Part shown: positions 9,623 through 18,791 of the stretch, piece after piece
Position numbering within the stretch: position 1 is the first letter of the stretch
Layout of the letters: the number at the start of each line of letters is the position of its first letter
Source: Glycomyces tenuis DSM 44171
GTDB taxonomy: Bacteria; Actinomycetota; Actinomycetes; Mycobacteriales; Micromonosporaceae
NCBI RefSeq assembly: GCF_000427885.1
Contig: NZ_ATYW01000014.1
Location: 62,001-126,000, forward strand
Length of the DNA stretch: 64,000 nt
Reading direction: 5' to 3'
The notes under the pieces: generated by a model
Told to the model about the DNA's origin: nothing
Seen by the model: the letters and a program-made list of their open reading frames with translations, nothing else
The model's database searches: none
Made by a program: the position numbers and the translations under genes

Positions 9623-10894
9623 ATGACCACTCTCAACGCTCTCACCCGCCGCACGGTCATCGGCGGCGCCGCGGCGGCCGTCGTCACGGCCGCCGCCCCG
9701 ACCCCCGCCCACGCCGCATGCGGCATCGGCCAGGACGCGATCGACACCGCCGCCGCGGACATCGAGGACGCGCTCATCGCGCTGCGCCGCGACATCCACG
9801 CCAACCCCGAAGGCCCGGGGGAGGAGGAGCGCACCGCTTCCCTGGTGGCCGAACACCTCAGGGCCGCAGGGCTGCAAGTGACCACCGGCGTCGGCGGCCA
9901 CGGCGTCGTCGGCGTCCTCGAAGGCGGGCGCCGCGGACGCACGGTCGCCTTCCGGGCCGACATGGACGCCGTCCCCGCCCAGGACCAGCTCGGCGGCGGC
10001 GGCGGAGCGGAGCACCTGTGCGGGCACGACCTGCACACCGCGATCGGCGTCGGCGCGGCCCGGGTGCTCGCCGGGCTGCGGCACCGCCTGCGGGGCACCG
10101 TCGTGTTCCTGTTCCAGCCCGCCGAGGAGTCCCTCCAGGGAGCGGCGGCGATGATCGAGGAGGGCGTCCTGGACTGGACCGAGCCCGAGGAGGTCCACGC
10201 CCTCCACTGCGGACTGTATCCGGTCGGCGTCTTCGCGGTCACCCCCGGCTCGGGGCTGCCGGGCCAGGACCGGGGCGGCGTCGTCCTCACCGGAGCCGAC
10301 GCGGCCGGCCGCGCGGAGCGGCTGGCCGCCGAGATCGCCGCGCTCAGCACCGTGCCGCTCCCCGAGACCTCGGCCGACATCGAGCGGCTCGTGGAGGACG
10401 TCCAGACACCGGACGGTCCACTGGAGGAGTTCGTCTTCATGCAGGCGTCCCCGATCGGGAACGCCTCCGAGGAGCGGGCGGAGGTCGAACTGGTCTACCG
10501 GTGCTGGCCCGAGGAGCGGTACGTCGCGATCCGCGAGGAGGTCACGCGGATCGCGGAGTCGTACGGGGAGGCCGAGGCCGCGTTCCCCGCCGAGCCGTTC
10601 CCGGCCCTGGTCTGCCCCGAATGGGAGGCTCGCACGCTCAAGCGCCACTTGCGGCGCGCGATGGGCCGCGGCTCCACGACCGTGATGCACGCCGCGTTCC
10701 CTTTCGGCGGGGAGGACTTCGCGCTGTTCATCGACCGGATTCCGGGCACGTACACCTTCCTCGGCGTCCGCCGGCCGGGAGCCGACATCGCCACGGCCGC
10801 AATGCACTTCCCCACCTTCGACCCCGACGAGGCCGCCATCGGGCTCGGCGTGCGCGCCATGGCCGGCTGGCTCGCCGAACGCGCCGGCCGCTGA
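9623..10894 (+). CDS. M20-family metallopeptidase/amidohydrolase with Tat signal peptide
   Basis: A 423-residue secreted enzyme. A twin-arginine signal (TRRTVIGG, then an alanine-rich stretch ending AHA near residue 31) directs export. Metal ligands of the M20D amidohydrolase group are visible: CGHDLHTA, FQPAEES, HALHCGLYP and FPFGGEDFA, with the first Asp in FRADMDAVPA. Members hydrolyse N-acyl amino acids, hippurate or peptides. It starts with ATG after GGAGGAA. Most M20D enzymes are cytoplasmic, so export is notable. The part after VVLTGADA looks shortened where the dimerisation lid normally lies, which may affect oligomerisation. Confidence 0.85.
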   Translation: MTTLNALTRRTVIGGAAAAVVTAAAPTPAHAACGIGQDAIDTAAADIEDALIALRRDIHANPEGPGEEERTASLVAEHLRAAGLQVTTGVGGHGVVGVLEGGRRGRTVAFRADMDAVPAQDQLGGGGGAEHLCGHDLHTAIGVGAARVLAGLRHRLRGTVVFLFQPAEESLQGAAAMIEEGVLDWTEPEEVHALHCGLYPVGVFAVTPGSGLPGQDRGGVVLTGADAAGRAERLAAEIAALSTVPLPETSADIERLVEDVQTPDGPLEEFVFMQASPIGNASEERAEVELVYRCWPEERYVAIREEVTRIAESYGEAEAAFPAEPFPALVCPEWEARTLKRHLRRAMGRGSTTVMHAAFPFGGEDFALFIDRIPGTYTFLGVRRPGADIATAAMHFPTFDPDEAAIGLGVRAMAGWLAERAGR

Positions 10895-10916
10895 GCCGAC
10901 GCCGCCGCGCGGGCGG

Positions 10917-12992
10917 TCACTCCTCGACCAGGTGCACCATGGCGGAGGCGTAGTCGTCCAGGCGGAGCCGCAGGTCGAGCCCGTGGCTCGCGAGGACCGC
11001 GCCGTGGTGGACCCGCTCGGTGCCCCGCTCGCGGTACCGGGCCGCCGGATCCAGCCCGGCGAGCTTCACCAGCGGGTCGCGGTAACCGAGGCGGCGCCCC
11101 AGACGCCAGGCCAGCACCGCGGTCTCGCCATCGAGGCCGTACTGGACCCCCTTGACCGCTCCCGCCCGCAAGGGCCGCCTCCGGCCGTGCTGGACCAGGT
11201 GCCTGATGCGCTTGTAGTCGGCGACGAGTTCGGCACCGCGCTCCCGCTCGCCCTCGGTCCAGGCGTCGAGGTCGCCGCCGACGGCCAGGACGCCGGCCAT
11301 GGCGACGTGGAAGCGGAAGTCGAGGGGGACGGACCTGCGGGTGAAGGGATTGGGCGCGTCGGTGACCCACGCGCCCATGACCTTCGCGGGGTAGACCTGC
11401 GCGAGCCCCTCCTGGATCGCGATGCGGTCGACCGCGTCGGTGTTGTCCGAGGTCCACACCTGGTCGGTCCGGCGCAGGATGCCGAAGTCGACGCGGCCGC
11501 CGCCGGAGGCGCACGATTCGATCCGCAGCCTCGGGTGGTCGGCCCGGAGCCGGTCGAGGACGCGGTAGAGGTTCCGCGTGTGCTCGGACCAGAGCCGGTC
11601 GGGGTCGGCCTCGCCGGGCCACCCGGCCTCGCTGAACGGCCGGTTCATGTCCCACTTGAGGAAGTCGATCTCGTTGCGGCTCAGCAGCTCGTCGAGCCAG
11701 GCGTGCATCCACTCGGCGACGTCGGCGCGGGCCAGGTTGAGCACGAGCTGGTGGCGCATCTCGCTGCGGCGCCGGTGCGGCCGGTGGTAGACCCAGTCCG
11801 GGTGCGCCCGGTAGAGCTCGGAGTCGGGGTTGACCATCTCGGGTTCGACCCACAGCCCGAAGCGCATGCCCAGTTCGTGGACGTGTTTGATCAGGGGGCC
11901 GAGCCCGTCGGGGAAGCGGTCGGGGTTGGGGTGCCAGTCGCCGAGCCCGGCGCGGTCGTGGACGCGGGAGGAGAACCAGCCGTCGTCCATGACGAACAGC
12001 TCGCAGCCCATCGCCGCCGCGCGCTCGGCCAGGGCCGCCTGGCCCTCGGCCGAGATGTCGAACTCGGTGGCCTCCCAGGAGTTGTAGGCGACCGGCCTGA
12101 GCTCCTCGGGATGGGGGAGGACGTGGGCGCGCGCGTAGTCGTGCCATGCCGCGGCCGAGGCGGCGAAGCCCTCGGAGGCGTACAGGCCCGCGGCCACCGG
12201 GGTCTCCAGTTCCTCTCCCGGAGCCAGGGAGACCGAGACCGGGTCGTGCCCGGAGCCGACCGAGACCGCGACGCGGCCGGTGGGGGCCTTCTCGACGGTC
12301 AGGCGCCAGGTGCCGCTCCAGGCGAGCGCGGTCGACCACACCTCGCCGTGCGCCTCGCCCGCCGTGCCGTCGTCGATGGCGACCCACGGGTTCGACTGGT
12401 GCCCGGTGATGCCGCGCCGCGACCCCAGGTGGGTCTCGCCGAACGGCAGCGTCGTGCGGTGCAGCCGCGTCTCGGCGCCCCACTCGCCGTACAGCTGGGT
12501 GAGCCGGTAGTCCTCGCGTTCGGGCACGACCCAGGACGCCGAGTCCGCTCGGATGACCTCGATCGGCTCGGCGCCGCGGTTGCGGAGCGTCAGCGTCCGC
12601 TCGATCACGTCGCTGTCGGCGAAGGCGCGGTAGCGGGTGCGGAGCTCCAGGCCGTAGTGGGCGTCGGTGAACACCAGCGTCAGCTCCCGCTCGGCCTCGA
12701 CCGCCTCGGTGAAGGCGAGTTCGAGCTCCCGGGCGCCGTCGGCGAAGCGGACCTGCACGCCGTTGGCGCCGTAGCGGAACGCCGACGCGGGGGTCAGATC
12801 GAGGACGGCGTCGCACCCGTCGGTGACCGAGCGGCCCACCGCCTCGGGCAGCTCGGGCAGCGAGGCCGCCTGTTCACGGGTCAAACGAGGTCCCCAGTGG
12901 AGTCCTCGGAGGCGGTCGTGTTCGTCCAGAGCCACGACGTAGCTGGTGGACGGGGTGTCGATGACCCAGAGCCGGGTCGGGTGAGCGCGCAT
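10917..12992 (-). CDS. Alpha-galactosidase, GH36
   Basis: A 691-residue enzyme with the three-domain GH36 layout: N-terminal beta-supersandwich, catalytic barrel and C-terminal beta domain. The barrel starts near PVAYNSWEATEFDI. The nucleophile is Asp448 in FLKWDMNR, and the acid/base is Asp516 in WTSDNTDA. FGLWVEPEMVNPDSELY and ESCASGGGR are further family motifs. No signal peptide is present, so it acts in the cytoplasm on imported alpha-galactosides such as melibiose or raffinose. It lies downstream of the LacI/GH operon, separated by a strong terminator at 13038-13068, and may be read through or have its own promoter. Confidence 0.95.
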   Translation of the reverse strand: MRAHPTRLWVIDTPSTSYVVALDEHDRLRGLHWGPRLTREQAASLPELPEAVGRSVTDGCDAVLDLTPASAFRYGANGVQVRFADGARELELAFTEAVEAERELTLVFTDAHYGLELRTRYRAFADSDVIERTLTLRNRGAEPIEVIRADSASWVVPEREDYRLTQLYGEWGAETRLHRTTLPFGETHLGSRRGITGHQSNPWVAIDDGTAGEAHGEVWSTALAWSGTWRLTVEKAPTGRVAVSVGSGHDPVSVSLAPGEELETPVAAGLYASEGFAASAAAWHDYARAHVLPHPEELRPVAYNSWEATEFDISAEGQAALAERAAAMGCELFVMDDGWFSSRVHDRAGLGDWHPNPDRFPDGLGPLIKHVHELGMRFGLWVEPEMVNPDSELYRAHPDWVYHRPHRRRSEMRHQLVLNLARADVAEWMHAWLDELLSRNEIDFLKWDMNRPFSEAGWPGEADPDRLWSEHTRNLYRVLDRLRADHPRLRIESCASGGGRVDFGILRRTDQVWTSDNTDAVDRIAIQEGLAQVYPAKVMGAWVTDAPNPFTRRSVPLDFRFHVAMAGVLAVGGDLDAWTEGERERGAELVADYKRIRHLVQHGRRRPLRAGAVKGVQYGLDGETAVLAWRLGRRLGYRDPLVKLAGLDPAARYRERGTERVHHGAVLASHGLDLRLRLDDYASAMVHLVEE

Positions 12993-13037
12993 GCGCCGTC
13001 CTTTCGAGCGGGTCCGCCTGGGGCGGTGTGCGAGGTC

Positions 13038-13068
13038 AGAGCCCGCCCCGGCGGCCGGGGCGGGCTCT
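13038..13068 (-). terminator. Strong intrinsic hairpin
   Basis: A perfect 14-bp G+C stem pairs 13038-13051 with 13055-13068 around a CGG loop. It lies between the stop of the secreted GH gene and the alpha-galactosidase start. There is no U-tract, as is usual in actinomycetes. It probably ends or attenuates the ABC-LacI-GH operon. Confidence 0.75.
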
Positions 13069-13085
13069 GCGGGGCCGGTGGGGTG

Positions 13086-15524
13086 TTACGGGTTCAGCGG
13101 TGCGACTTCGAACCGGTCGAAGTCGGCGGTGAACCCGTCCGCGTTGCCGATCGTGATCGTGTTGGCGCCCTCCTGAAGGTCGACGATGACGGGGAAGGAC
13201 CAGAAGTCGTTCCAGCTCCAGGTGCCGCGCATCGGCACGGAGAGGACCTCCTCGCCGTCGACGGCGATCTCGGCCCAGCGCGAGACGATGTCGATGTTGT
13301 AGGCGTGGCCTCCGGTCCGCTCGTCGTTGGCGTAGTGGATGAGCAGCACGTGCGGGCCCTCCTCCGCGGCGTCGATCTCGAGGGCGGCGGTGCCGCCGCC
13401 CCCGACTCCGGTGATGACCTGGCCGCCTTCGGCGAACTCGTTGGCGCTCAGCTCGGCCCCGCCGGACAGCACGGCCTCGTCGGCGCCGATCGCGGTGACG
13501 TCGCCGCGGCCGTGGGCCACGGTGAGCGCCTCGACCTCGCCGCCGGTGCGGAGCCGGTTCACACCGGCAGGCAGGAAGACCGGGTCCTTCAGGTCGACGG
13601 CGGCGTTCTGGTTCTGCGGTCCGACGAGCACGGCCTCGTCCGCGCCGTCGATGTCGTAGTAGCCGTCGGCGGGCGCGTAGACGTCGAAGACGAGGTCCTC
13701 GCCCGCGGTGCGGGCGAACTCGCCGTCGTAGACCGTCTCGGGGTGCTTCACGTGGCGGGTGAGCTCGATCTTGTCGAGGGTGACCTCGCCGTTCGCGGTG
13801 CCGACGGCTCCGGACTTGGCGAGGGTGATGGTGTTCTCGCCCTTGCGCAGTTCGACCTGCTCGGTGACGATGGAGCGGTGCTGCCAGTTCATCGTGGACG
13901 GGTAGTCGACGAGGCGCTCCTCGCCGTTGACGCCGAGCACCTGCTGCGAGGGCCGGCCGCCGACGGCGTCATCGCGCCCGTACATGTGGGCGTAGAAGAT
14001 GTCGAGGTCGTAGGTGCCGCGCTTGGGGACGTTCACGGTGAACTCGACGGCGCTGTCGCTCGCAGCGAGGTAGCCGACGTCGTAGGTGCCCGAGGCGGCG
14101 AAGCCGTTGCCGTTGCCGGGGTGCCCCTGCCGCACGACCTGCCCGGAGGTGATCGCGGCGTCCTCGGCCTCCCACGCGCCGTGCCACGGCTCGTCGTCGA
14201 TGCCGGCGCCCTCGCCGGGGACGACGGTGATCCAGTAGGCGGCCATCGGGTCGGGGTCGCTCACGCCGATCTCGAGGTCCTCGGGCGATCCGGTGACCTG
14301 GCCGATCGGCACCGGCGCCGGGGAGGTCCCCTCGTAGCCGGTCCAGGCGATGCGGTGGACGGTGGCGGTGACCTCATCGCCCCAGAAGCCGGCGGTGAGG
14401 CCTTCGAGCGCGACGTCGAAGTCCTCGGCGGTGCCGCCGAGGAGGACCTGCGCGTGCTCGCGGTCGGCGTCGACGGTCGCCACGCCCTGGAGGGTGTCGA
14501 TCGTCTCCGGGCTGGGCGGGGCGACCTCGACGGTCTGCCCGGTCATGCCGGAGTAGGTCTTGAAGAACCACCAGCCGCCGTTGGGGACGTTGGTCTGCGG
14601 GGCCGAGCCGGAGTAGCCGCCCGCGGCGGTCCAGTACGCCATGTCGGCGTAGACCTTGGTGTCCTCGAACATCGACGCCCACTGCACGAGCTGGCCGGGC
14701 ACCGACAGGTCCCGGTTGTTGCCGTACTCGTTGATGTTGATCGGGATCGGGTCGATGCCGAGCTCGGACTCCATGGCGCGGTAGTCGGCGTGGTTGCCGC
14801 GGAAGTCGCGCAGCGAGTTCGGGGAGAGCTCGTGCCAGGTCATGTACTGCGGCAGCGTGTCCGTGTCGCGGGCGTGCTCGAGGAACCGCGGCATGAACTC
14901 GCGGTGGAAGTAGGCCTCGTTCGGTCCGGCGACGGGGGTGTCGGGGGCGAGCTCCTTGAGCAGGCGGTAGGTGCTGGTCCAGTCGGCGAGGAAGCGGTCG
15001 AAGTCCTCCTGCTCGCCGGAGCTCAGCCCGTACCAGATCCAGTCCGGCTCGTTGAACGGCACGTACACGAGGCGGTCGGCGTTCGGCTCGGCCTCCATCG
15101 CGGGGACGATCTCGCGCAGCAGCTCCTGGTAGGCCTCGATGCCGTCGTTCTGGTACGGCCAGTCGGGGTAGTGGTCCTGGAGGTTGATGAACGCCTGCCC
15201 GTCGCCGTTGCGGGCCAGGACCGCCGTGAGGGCGTCGGCGTCGCCGTTGGGGTGCTGCTCGCCGCCGCTCGGCTTGCCCGCCATGGTCGGCAGTTCGAGC
15301 GGGGCGATGAGGTTGTCGCCCGGCACGCCGTCGTCGGAGACGCCGTACAGCGAGCCGGTGGCGCCGTGGAGGATCTCGCCGGTGGCGGCGGCGAAGTCGA
15401 CCGTGATCGTCTGGGCGTTCGGTTCGGGCCCGTCGGCCTCGTCGGCGAGGCTCACCGCGGCGGGTGCGGCCACGGCGACGATGACGCCGGCCGCGAGGGC
15501 GAGTCTCCAAGGGGGTCGGTGCAT
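13086..15524 (-). CDS. Secreted clan GH-A-like glycoside hydrolase with C-terminal carbohydrate-binding-like modules
   Basis: An 812-residue protein with a Sec signal peptide in about the first 27 residues. The catalytic half resembles a GH39/GH-A (beta/alpha)8 barrel, with VPFNEPDW placing the likely acid/base at Glu159 and NINEYG placing the likely nucleophile at Glu266. Residues from about 430 look like two beta-sandwich CBM6/CBM35-type modules (WEAEDAAITSG; GTYDLDIFYAHMYG; GENTITLAKSG; a second copy ending GANTITIGNADGF). It is a relative of the enzyme at 20026-21738, with the same motif context. I cannot place either in a numbered family with confidence. It is co-transcribed with LacI and the importer, so it probably releases the oligosaccharide that is taken up. 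Confidence 0.75.
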   Translation of the reverse strand: MHRPPWRLALAAGVIVAVAAPAAVSLADEADGPEPNAQTITVDFAAATGEILHGATGSLYGVSDDGVPGDNLIAPLELPTMAGKPSGGEQHPNGDADALTAVLARNGDGQAFINLQDHYPDWPYQNDGIEAYQELLREIVPAMEAEPNADRLVYVPFNEPDWIWYGLSSGEQEDFDRFLADWTSTYRLLKELAPDTPVAGPNEAYFHREFMPRFLEHARDTDTLPQYMTWHELSPNSLRDFRGNHADYRAMESELGIDPIPININEYGNNRDLSVPGQLVQWASMFEDTKVYADMAYWTAAGGYSGSAPQTNVPNGGWWFFKTYSGMTGQTVEVAPPSPETIDTLQGVATVDADREHAQVLLGGTAEDFDVALEGLTAGFWGDEVTATVHRIAWTGYEGTSPAPVPIGQVTGSPEDLEIGVSDPDPMAAYWITVVPGEGAGIDDEPWHGAWEAEDAAITSGQVVRQGHPGNGNGFAASGTYDVGYLAASDSAVEFTVNVPKRGTYDLDIFYAHMYGRDDAVGGRPSQQVLGVNGEERLVDYPSTMNWQHRSIVTEQVELRKGENTITLAKSGAVGTANGEVTLDKIELTRHVKHPETVYDGEFARTAGEDLVFDVYAPADGYYDIDGADEAVLVGPQNQNAAVDLKDPVFLPAGVNRLRTGGEVEALTVAHGRGDVTAIGADEAVLSGGAELSANEFAEGGQVITGVGGGGTAALEIDAAEEGPHVLLIHYANDERTGGHAYNIDIVSRWAEIAVDGEEVLSVPMRGTWSWNDFWSFPVIVDLQEGANTITIGNADGFTADFDRFEVAPLNP

Positions 15525-15537
15525 GATCGTGTTCCTC

Positions 15538-16563
15538 TCATCGTCGGTGATGCGGGGGTCCGGAGGTCTCGCGGACGATCAGTTCCGGTGATCGCCACGT
15601 GGGTCGGGGATGGGCGCCGCCCTCGAGCTTCTGGCGCAGCAGTTCGAACGCGCCGCGGCCGACGCCGCGGAAGTCGAGGTCGACGGTGGTGAGCGGCGGG
15701 ACGTGGTAGGCGGCCAGCGGGCAGTCGTCGAACCCGATGACGCTCAAGTCGCCCGGGACGCTCCTGCCGGCGCGGTGGGCGGCGTAGAGGACGCCGAAGG
15801 CGAGGTCGTCGTTGCCGCAGAGGATCGCGGTGACCTCGGGCCGCGCCACGAGCCCGGTGGCGGCCTCGTAGGCCGAGCCGACGGTCCACCCCGAGAAGAC
15901 GACCTCGGGGGCCTCGACGCCCGCCTGGGCCAGCGCCGCCGCCCAGCCGGCCTGGCGGCTCGCCTTGGAGGGGATCGCCAGGTAGTGCACGGCGGCGTGG
16001 CCCATGTCGAGCAGGTACCGGGTGGCGCGTTCGGCGACGGTGCGGTCGTCGAGCGAGACGAGCCAGTCCGCCGGGTCCTGGTCGACGCCCAGGTGCTCCC
16101 CGCCGGTGGCGACCGTCGCGCCCGGCTGGGTCCGCTGGAGCACGCGCATGGCCGCCGTGGTGGTCTCGTCGTGCGCGATGACGATCGCGGGGGCGCCGTC
16201 CTGCGGGAGCCGGCCGAGGATGTCGGTCTCGCTGTAGTCCTGGTCGGGGTCCAGCACCGAGATGAGGATCGTGAACCCGGCGGCGCGGGCGGCGTCCTCG
16301 ATGCCGCGGAGCGTCTCGGCGGTGCCGTACAGGGAGGTGTCGGTGGTGAGGACGGTGACCGACCGGACGGCGCCCCCGGCGAGGGCGCGCGCCGAGCGGT
16401 TGGGGCGGTACCCCAGCTCGGCGATCGCGGTCTTGACCTTCGCTCTGGTGGCGTCGGCGACCATCGGCGCGTTGTTGATCACGCGTGAGACGGTCTGGTG
16501 CGACACGCCCGCCCGCTTCGCCACGTCGAAGATGCTGACGGCTTTGGATTCGGGAGCGCTCAT
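15538..16563 (-). CDS. LacI-family transcriptional regulator
   Basis: A 341-residue LacI protein. The N-terminal helix-turn-helix and hinge helix read VSIFDVAKRAGVSHQTVSRV, then YRPNRSARALAGG. The periplasmic-binding-like core ends with VIGFDDCPLAAYHVPPLTTV. It is the fourth gene of the importer operon, between the binding protein and the GH gene. Two copies of TGTTAGCGCTCAC in the divergent promoter region (19783-19795 and 19934-19946) have the central CG symmetry LacI proteins recognise. It is the likely repressor of both transcription units, with a galactoside-type inducer inferred. Confidence 0.93.
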   Translation of the reverse strand: MSAPESKAVSIFDVAKRAGVSHQTVSRVINNAPMVADATRAKVKTAIAELGYRPNRSARALAGGAVRSVTVLTTDTSLYGTAETLRGIEDAARAAGFTILISVLDPDQDYSETDILGRLPQDGAPAIVIAHDETTTAAMRVLQRTQPGATVATGGEHLGVDQDPADWLVSLDDRTVAERATRYLLDMGHAAVHYLAIPSKASRQAGWAAALAQAGVEAPEVVFSGWTVGSAYEAATGLVARPEVTAILCGNDDLAFGVLYAAHRAGRSVPGDLSVIGFDDCPLAAYHVPPLTTVDLDFRGVGRGAFELLRQKLEGGAHPRPTWRSPELIVRETSGPPHHRR

Positions 16564-16595
16564 GTCGGTCGGTCACCTTTCGGATCGGGTGCGGT

Positions 16596-17918
16596 TCACT
16601 CGGCGTTGGCGATCTCCACGACCGCCTCGGCCGCCTCCTGGGCGTCCTTCTGGCCCAGCCACACCTGATTGAACTCGTCCAGAGCGGCCGTGCCGAAGGC
16701 GGCGTCGTTCATCGACAGCGGGTAGCCGATCGTGGTGCCTTCGGCGGCGGCCTGGAAACCTGTCACGTCGATGCCCTCGCCCGCCCAGTAGTCGGCGAAG
16801 CCCTGGTTGAGGGAGGACACGCCCGGCCACACCGAGCCCATGCCGGTGGCGATGGCCTGGGCTTCCTCGGAGCCGAGGAACTTCACGAACTCCCAGGCCT
16901 CGTCCGGGTGCTCGGTGCCGGCGTAGATCGCGTTGGACAGCCCGTTGATGACCGAGCCCGACCCGACCGGGCCGGACGGGTTGTCGGCCACGGCCCAGGT
17001 GCCCGGCTCGAGCCCGTCGCGGTAGGTGCCGAGCATCCAGGACCCGTCCATCGTCGTCGCGGCCTGGCCGGCCACCACGTGCTCGGCGCCCAGAGCGCCG
17101 TTGGGCTGGTTGGTGACCTCGGCGGGAACGGCGACGCCCCACCGGTTGTACAGGTCGGCGGTGAACTGAATGGCCTCGACGCATTCGGGGGCGTCGATCG
17201 CGTACTCGCCCCACGGCTCGGTCTGGAGCGAGCAGCCGTTCTGGGCCGCGAAGTTCCACCAGTCGGTCTGGCCGGTCGCCGAGGCCATCGCCGTGCCGTA
17301 CTGGACCACGTTCTCGGGGTCGAAGTCCGGGCTGAGGGCGTTGTCGCCGTCCTCGTCGATGGTGAGCTTCCGCAGGAACTCCACATAGGTGCCGCCGTCG
17401 ACGGGGTTCCATTCGAGGTCGCTCACCGTGGCGGGGTCGATGCCCGCGGCTTCGAGCGCGTCGATCCGGTAGACCAGGGCGATCGAGTCCCAGTCCTTCG
17501 GCAGGCCGTACTGCTCGTCTTCGAACCGCCACGAGTCGTACAGGTTCTCGGGGTAGATCGACGGGTCCACGCCGTCCTCCTCGATGCGGTCGCCGATCGG
17601 CAGGAGCACGCCGTTGTCGGCGAAGGTCGGGAAGCGGGAGACGTGGTTCCAGAACACGTCCGGGGCGTCCTCGGCGGCGAACTGGGTGTCCAGCGCCGTC
17701 CAGTAGTCGTCCCAGGGGTTCTGTTCGAGCTCGATGGCGATGTCGGGGTGCTCGCTGTTGAACTCCTCGATCATCGCCTCCAGCGCGGGTCGCTGGTTGT
17801 CGTCCCAGAAGGCGTACCGGAGCGTGACCGCTCCGTCTTCGTCGCCGCCGCATGCGGCCAGCCCCAGTGGGGCGGCGACGGCGAGGGCGGCGAGGGCCGC
17901 CGATCGCGTCTTGTTCAT
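16596..17918 (-). CDS. Sugar ABC transporter substrate-binding lipoprotein (CUT1)
   Basis: A 440-residue extracellular solute-binding protein of family 1. The signal peptide ends in a lipobox LAACGG, giving lipid anchoring. Mature sequence begins with TLRYAFWDDNQRPALEAMIE and carries NPWDDYWTALDTQFAAEDAPDVFW, the characteristic first lobe. It captures oligosaccharides for the two permeases encoded just upstream (47-bp gap). The ligand is likely an alpha-galactoside, given the GH36 gene in the locus, but that is inferred. Confidence 0.93.
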   Translation of the reverse strand: MNKTRSAALAALAVAAPLGLAACGGDEDGAVTLRYAFWDDNQRPALEAMIEEFNSEHPDIAIELEQNPWDDYWTALDTQFAAEDAPDVFWNHVSRFPTFADNGVLLPIGDRIEEDGVDPSIYPENLYDSWRFEDEQYGLPKDWDSIALVYRIDALEAAGIDPATVSDLEWNPVDGGTYVEFLRKLTIDEDGDNALSPDFDPENVVQYGTAMASATGQTDWWNFAAQNGCSLQTEPWGEYAIDAPECVEAIQFTADLYNRWGVAVPAEVTNQPNGALGAEHVVAGQAATTMDGSWMLGTYRDGLEPGTWAVADNPSGPVGSGSVINGLSNAIYAGTEHPDEAWEFVKFLGSEEAQAIATGMGSVWPGVSSLNQGFADYWAGEGIDVTGFQAAAEGTTIGYPLSMNDAAFGTAALDEFNQVWLGQKDAQEAAEAVVEIANAE

Positions 17919-17964
17919 CCTTCTCGCCTTTCTTCGTTGAGAGGTTCGGTGTGTCAGGTCTGGG

Positions 17965-18783
17965 TCACTTCATGCCGCTCAGGGCGATGGAGCGGACGAT
18001 GTGGCGCTGGAAGGCCAGGAACACGGCCACCAGCGGGAGCAGGGCCATCGCGGAGGCGGCCAGGATCAGGTGGTACTCCTGGTTGAACTGGGACTGCATC
18101 TGGGCGATGCCGCGCGTGATGACCCTGGTGGACTCGGAGTGGGTGATGATCAGCGGCCACAGCAGGTTGTTCCAGGTGTTGACGAAGCTGATGATCGCGA
18201 GCGTGCCCAGGATCGGCTTGGCCATCGGGATCATGACCCGCCACAGGATCGTGAGCGTCCCGGCGCCGTCCACGCGGGCGGCGTGCTCGATCGAGACGGG
18301 GATGGTCTTGAAGTACTGGCGCACCAGGAACACCCCGTAGGGCATGAGGAAGCCGAACACGAACGGCAGGATCAGCCCCAGGTGGGTGTCGACCAGGCCC
18401 AGTTCGCGCACGATGATGAAGGTCGGGACCAGCGTGACGATCTGCGGCACCATCATCGTCGCGATGTAGGCCCAGAACAGCCCGTCCCTGCCGGGGAACT
18501 CCAGCCGAGCGAAGGCGTAGGCCGCCAATGTGGAGAACACCAGCTGTCCGACCGTGACCGCGACGGCCACGATCACCGAGTTCACCACGAAGGTCGCGAA
18601 GTCGTAGCGGCCCCACACCTCGGTGAAGTTCGTCAGGATCGGGTCGGCCGGCGGCGTCCACGGATCGGAGGTGAGGATCTCCTGCTCGGACTTGAACGAG
18701 GCGTTGAGCGTCAGCAGGTACGGGCCCACCGAGAACGCCGCCCCGGCCACGAGCACGAGGTAGAGGAGGATCTTCTTGACCAC
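17965..18783 (-). CDS. Carbohydrate ABC transporter permease (MalG-type)
   Basis: A 272-residue membrane protein with about six transmembrane helices. The EAA loop for ATPase contact is EHAARVDGAGTLTILWRVMIP, of the MalG type. The start is GTG 18783, whose AGGAG ribosome site overlaps the stop of the preceding permease; longer upstream reading frames are another gene. It forms a heterodimer with the 18792-19739 permease. No ATPase is encoded in the operon. Confidence 0.93.
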   Translation of the reverse strand: MVKKILLYLVLVAGAAFSVGPYLLTLNASFKSEQEILTSDPWTPPADPILTNFTEVWGRYDFATFVVNSVIVAVAVTVGQLVFSTLAAYAFARLEFPGRDGLFWAYIATMMVPQIVTLVPTFIIVRELGLVDTHLGLILPFVFGFLMPYGVFLVRQYFKTIPVSIEHAARVDGAGTLTILWRVMIPMAKPILGTLAIISFVNTWNNLLWPLIITHSESTRVITRGIAQMQSQFNQEYHLILAASAMALLPLVAVFLAFQRHIVRSIALSGMK

Positions 18784-18791
18784 GATGGCTC

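Noticed and set aside
10932-15692. Very long open frame (about 1586 codons) on the plus strand
   Set aside because: It is antisense to the GH36 and secreted GH genes, whose motifs and catalytic residues are unambiguous. The product is low-complexity and arises from third-position G+C bias.
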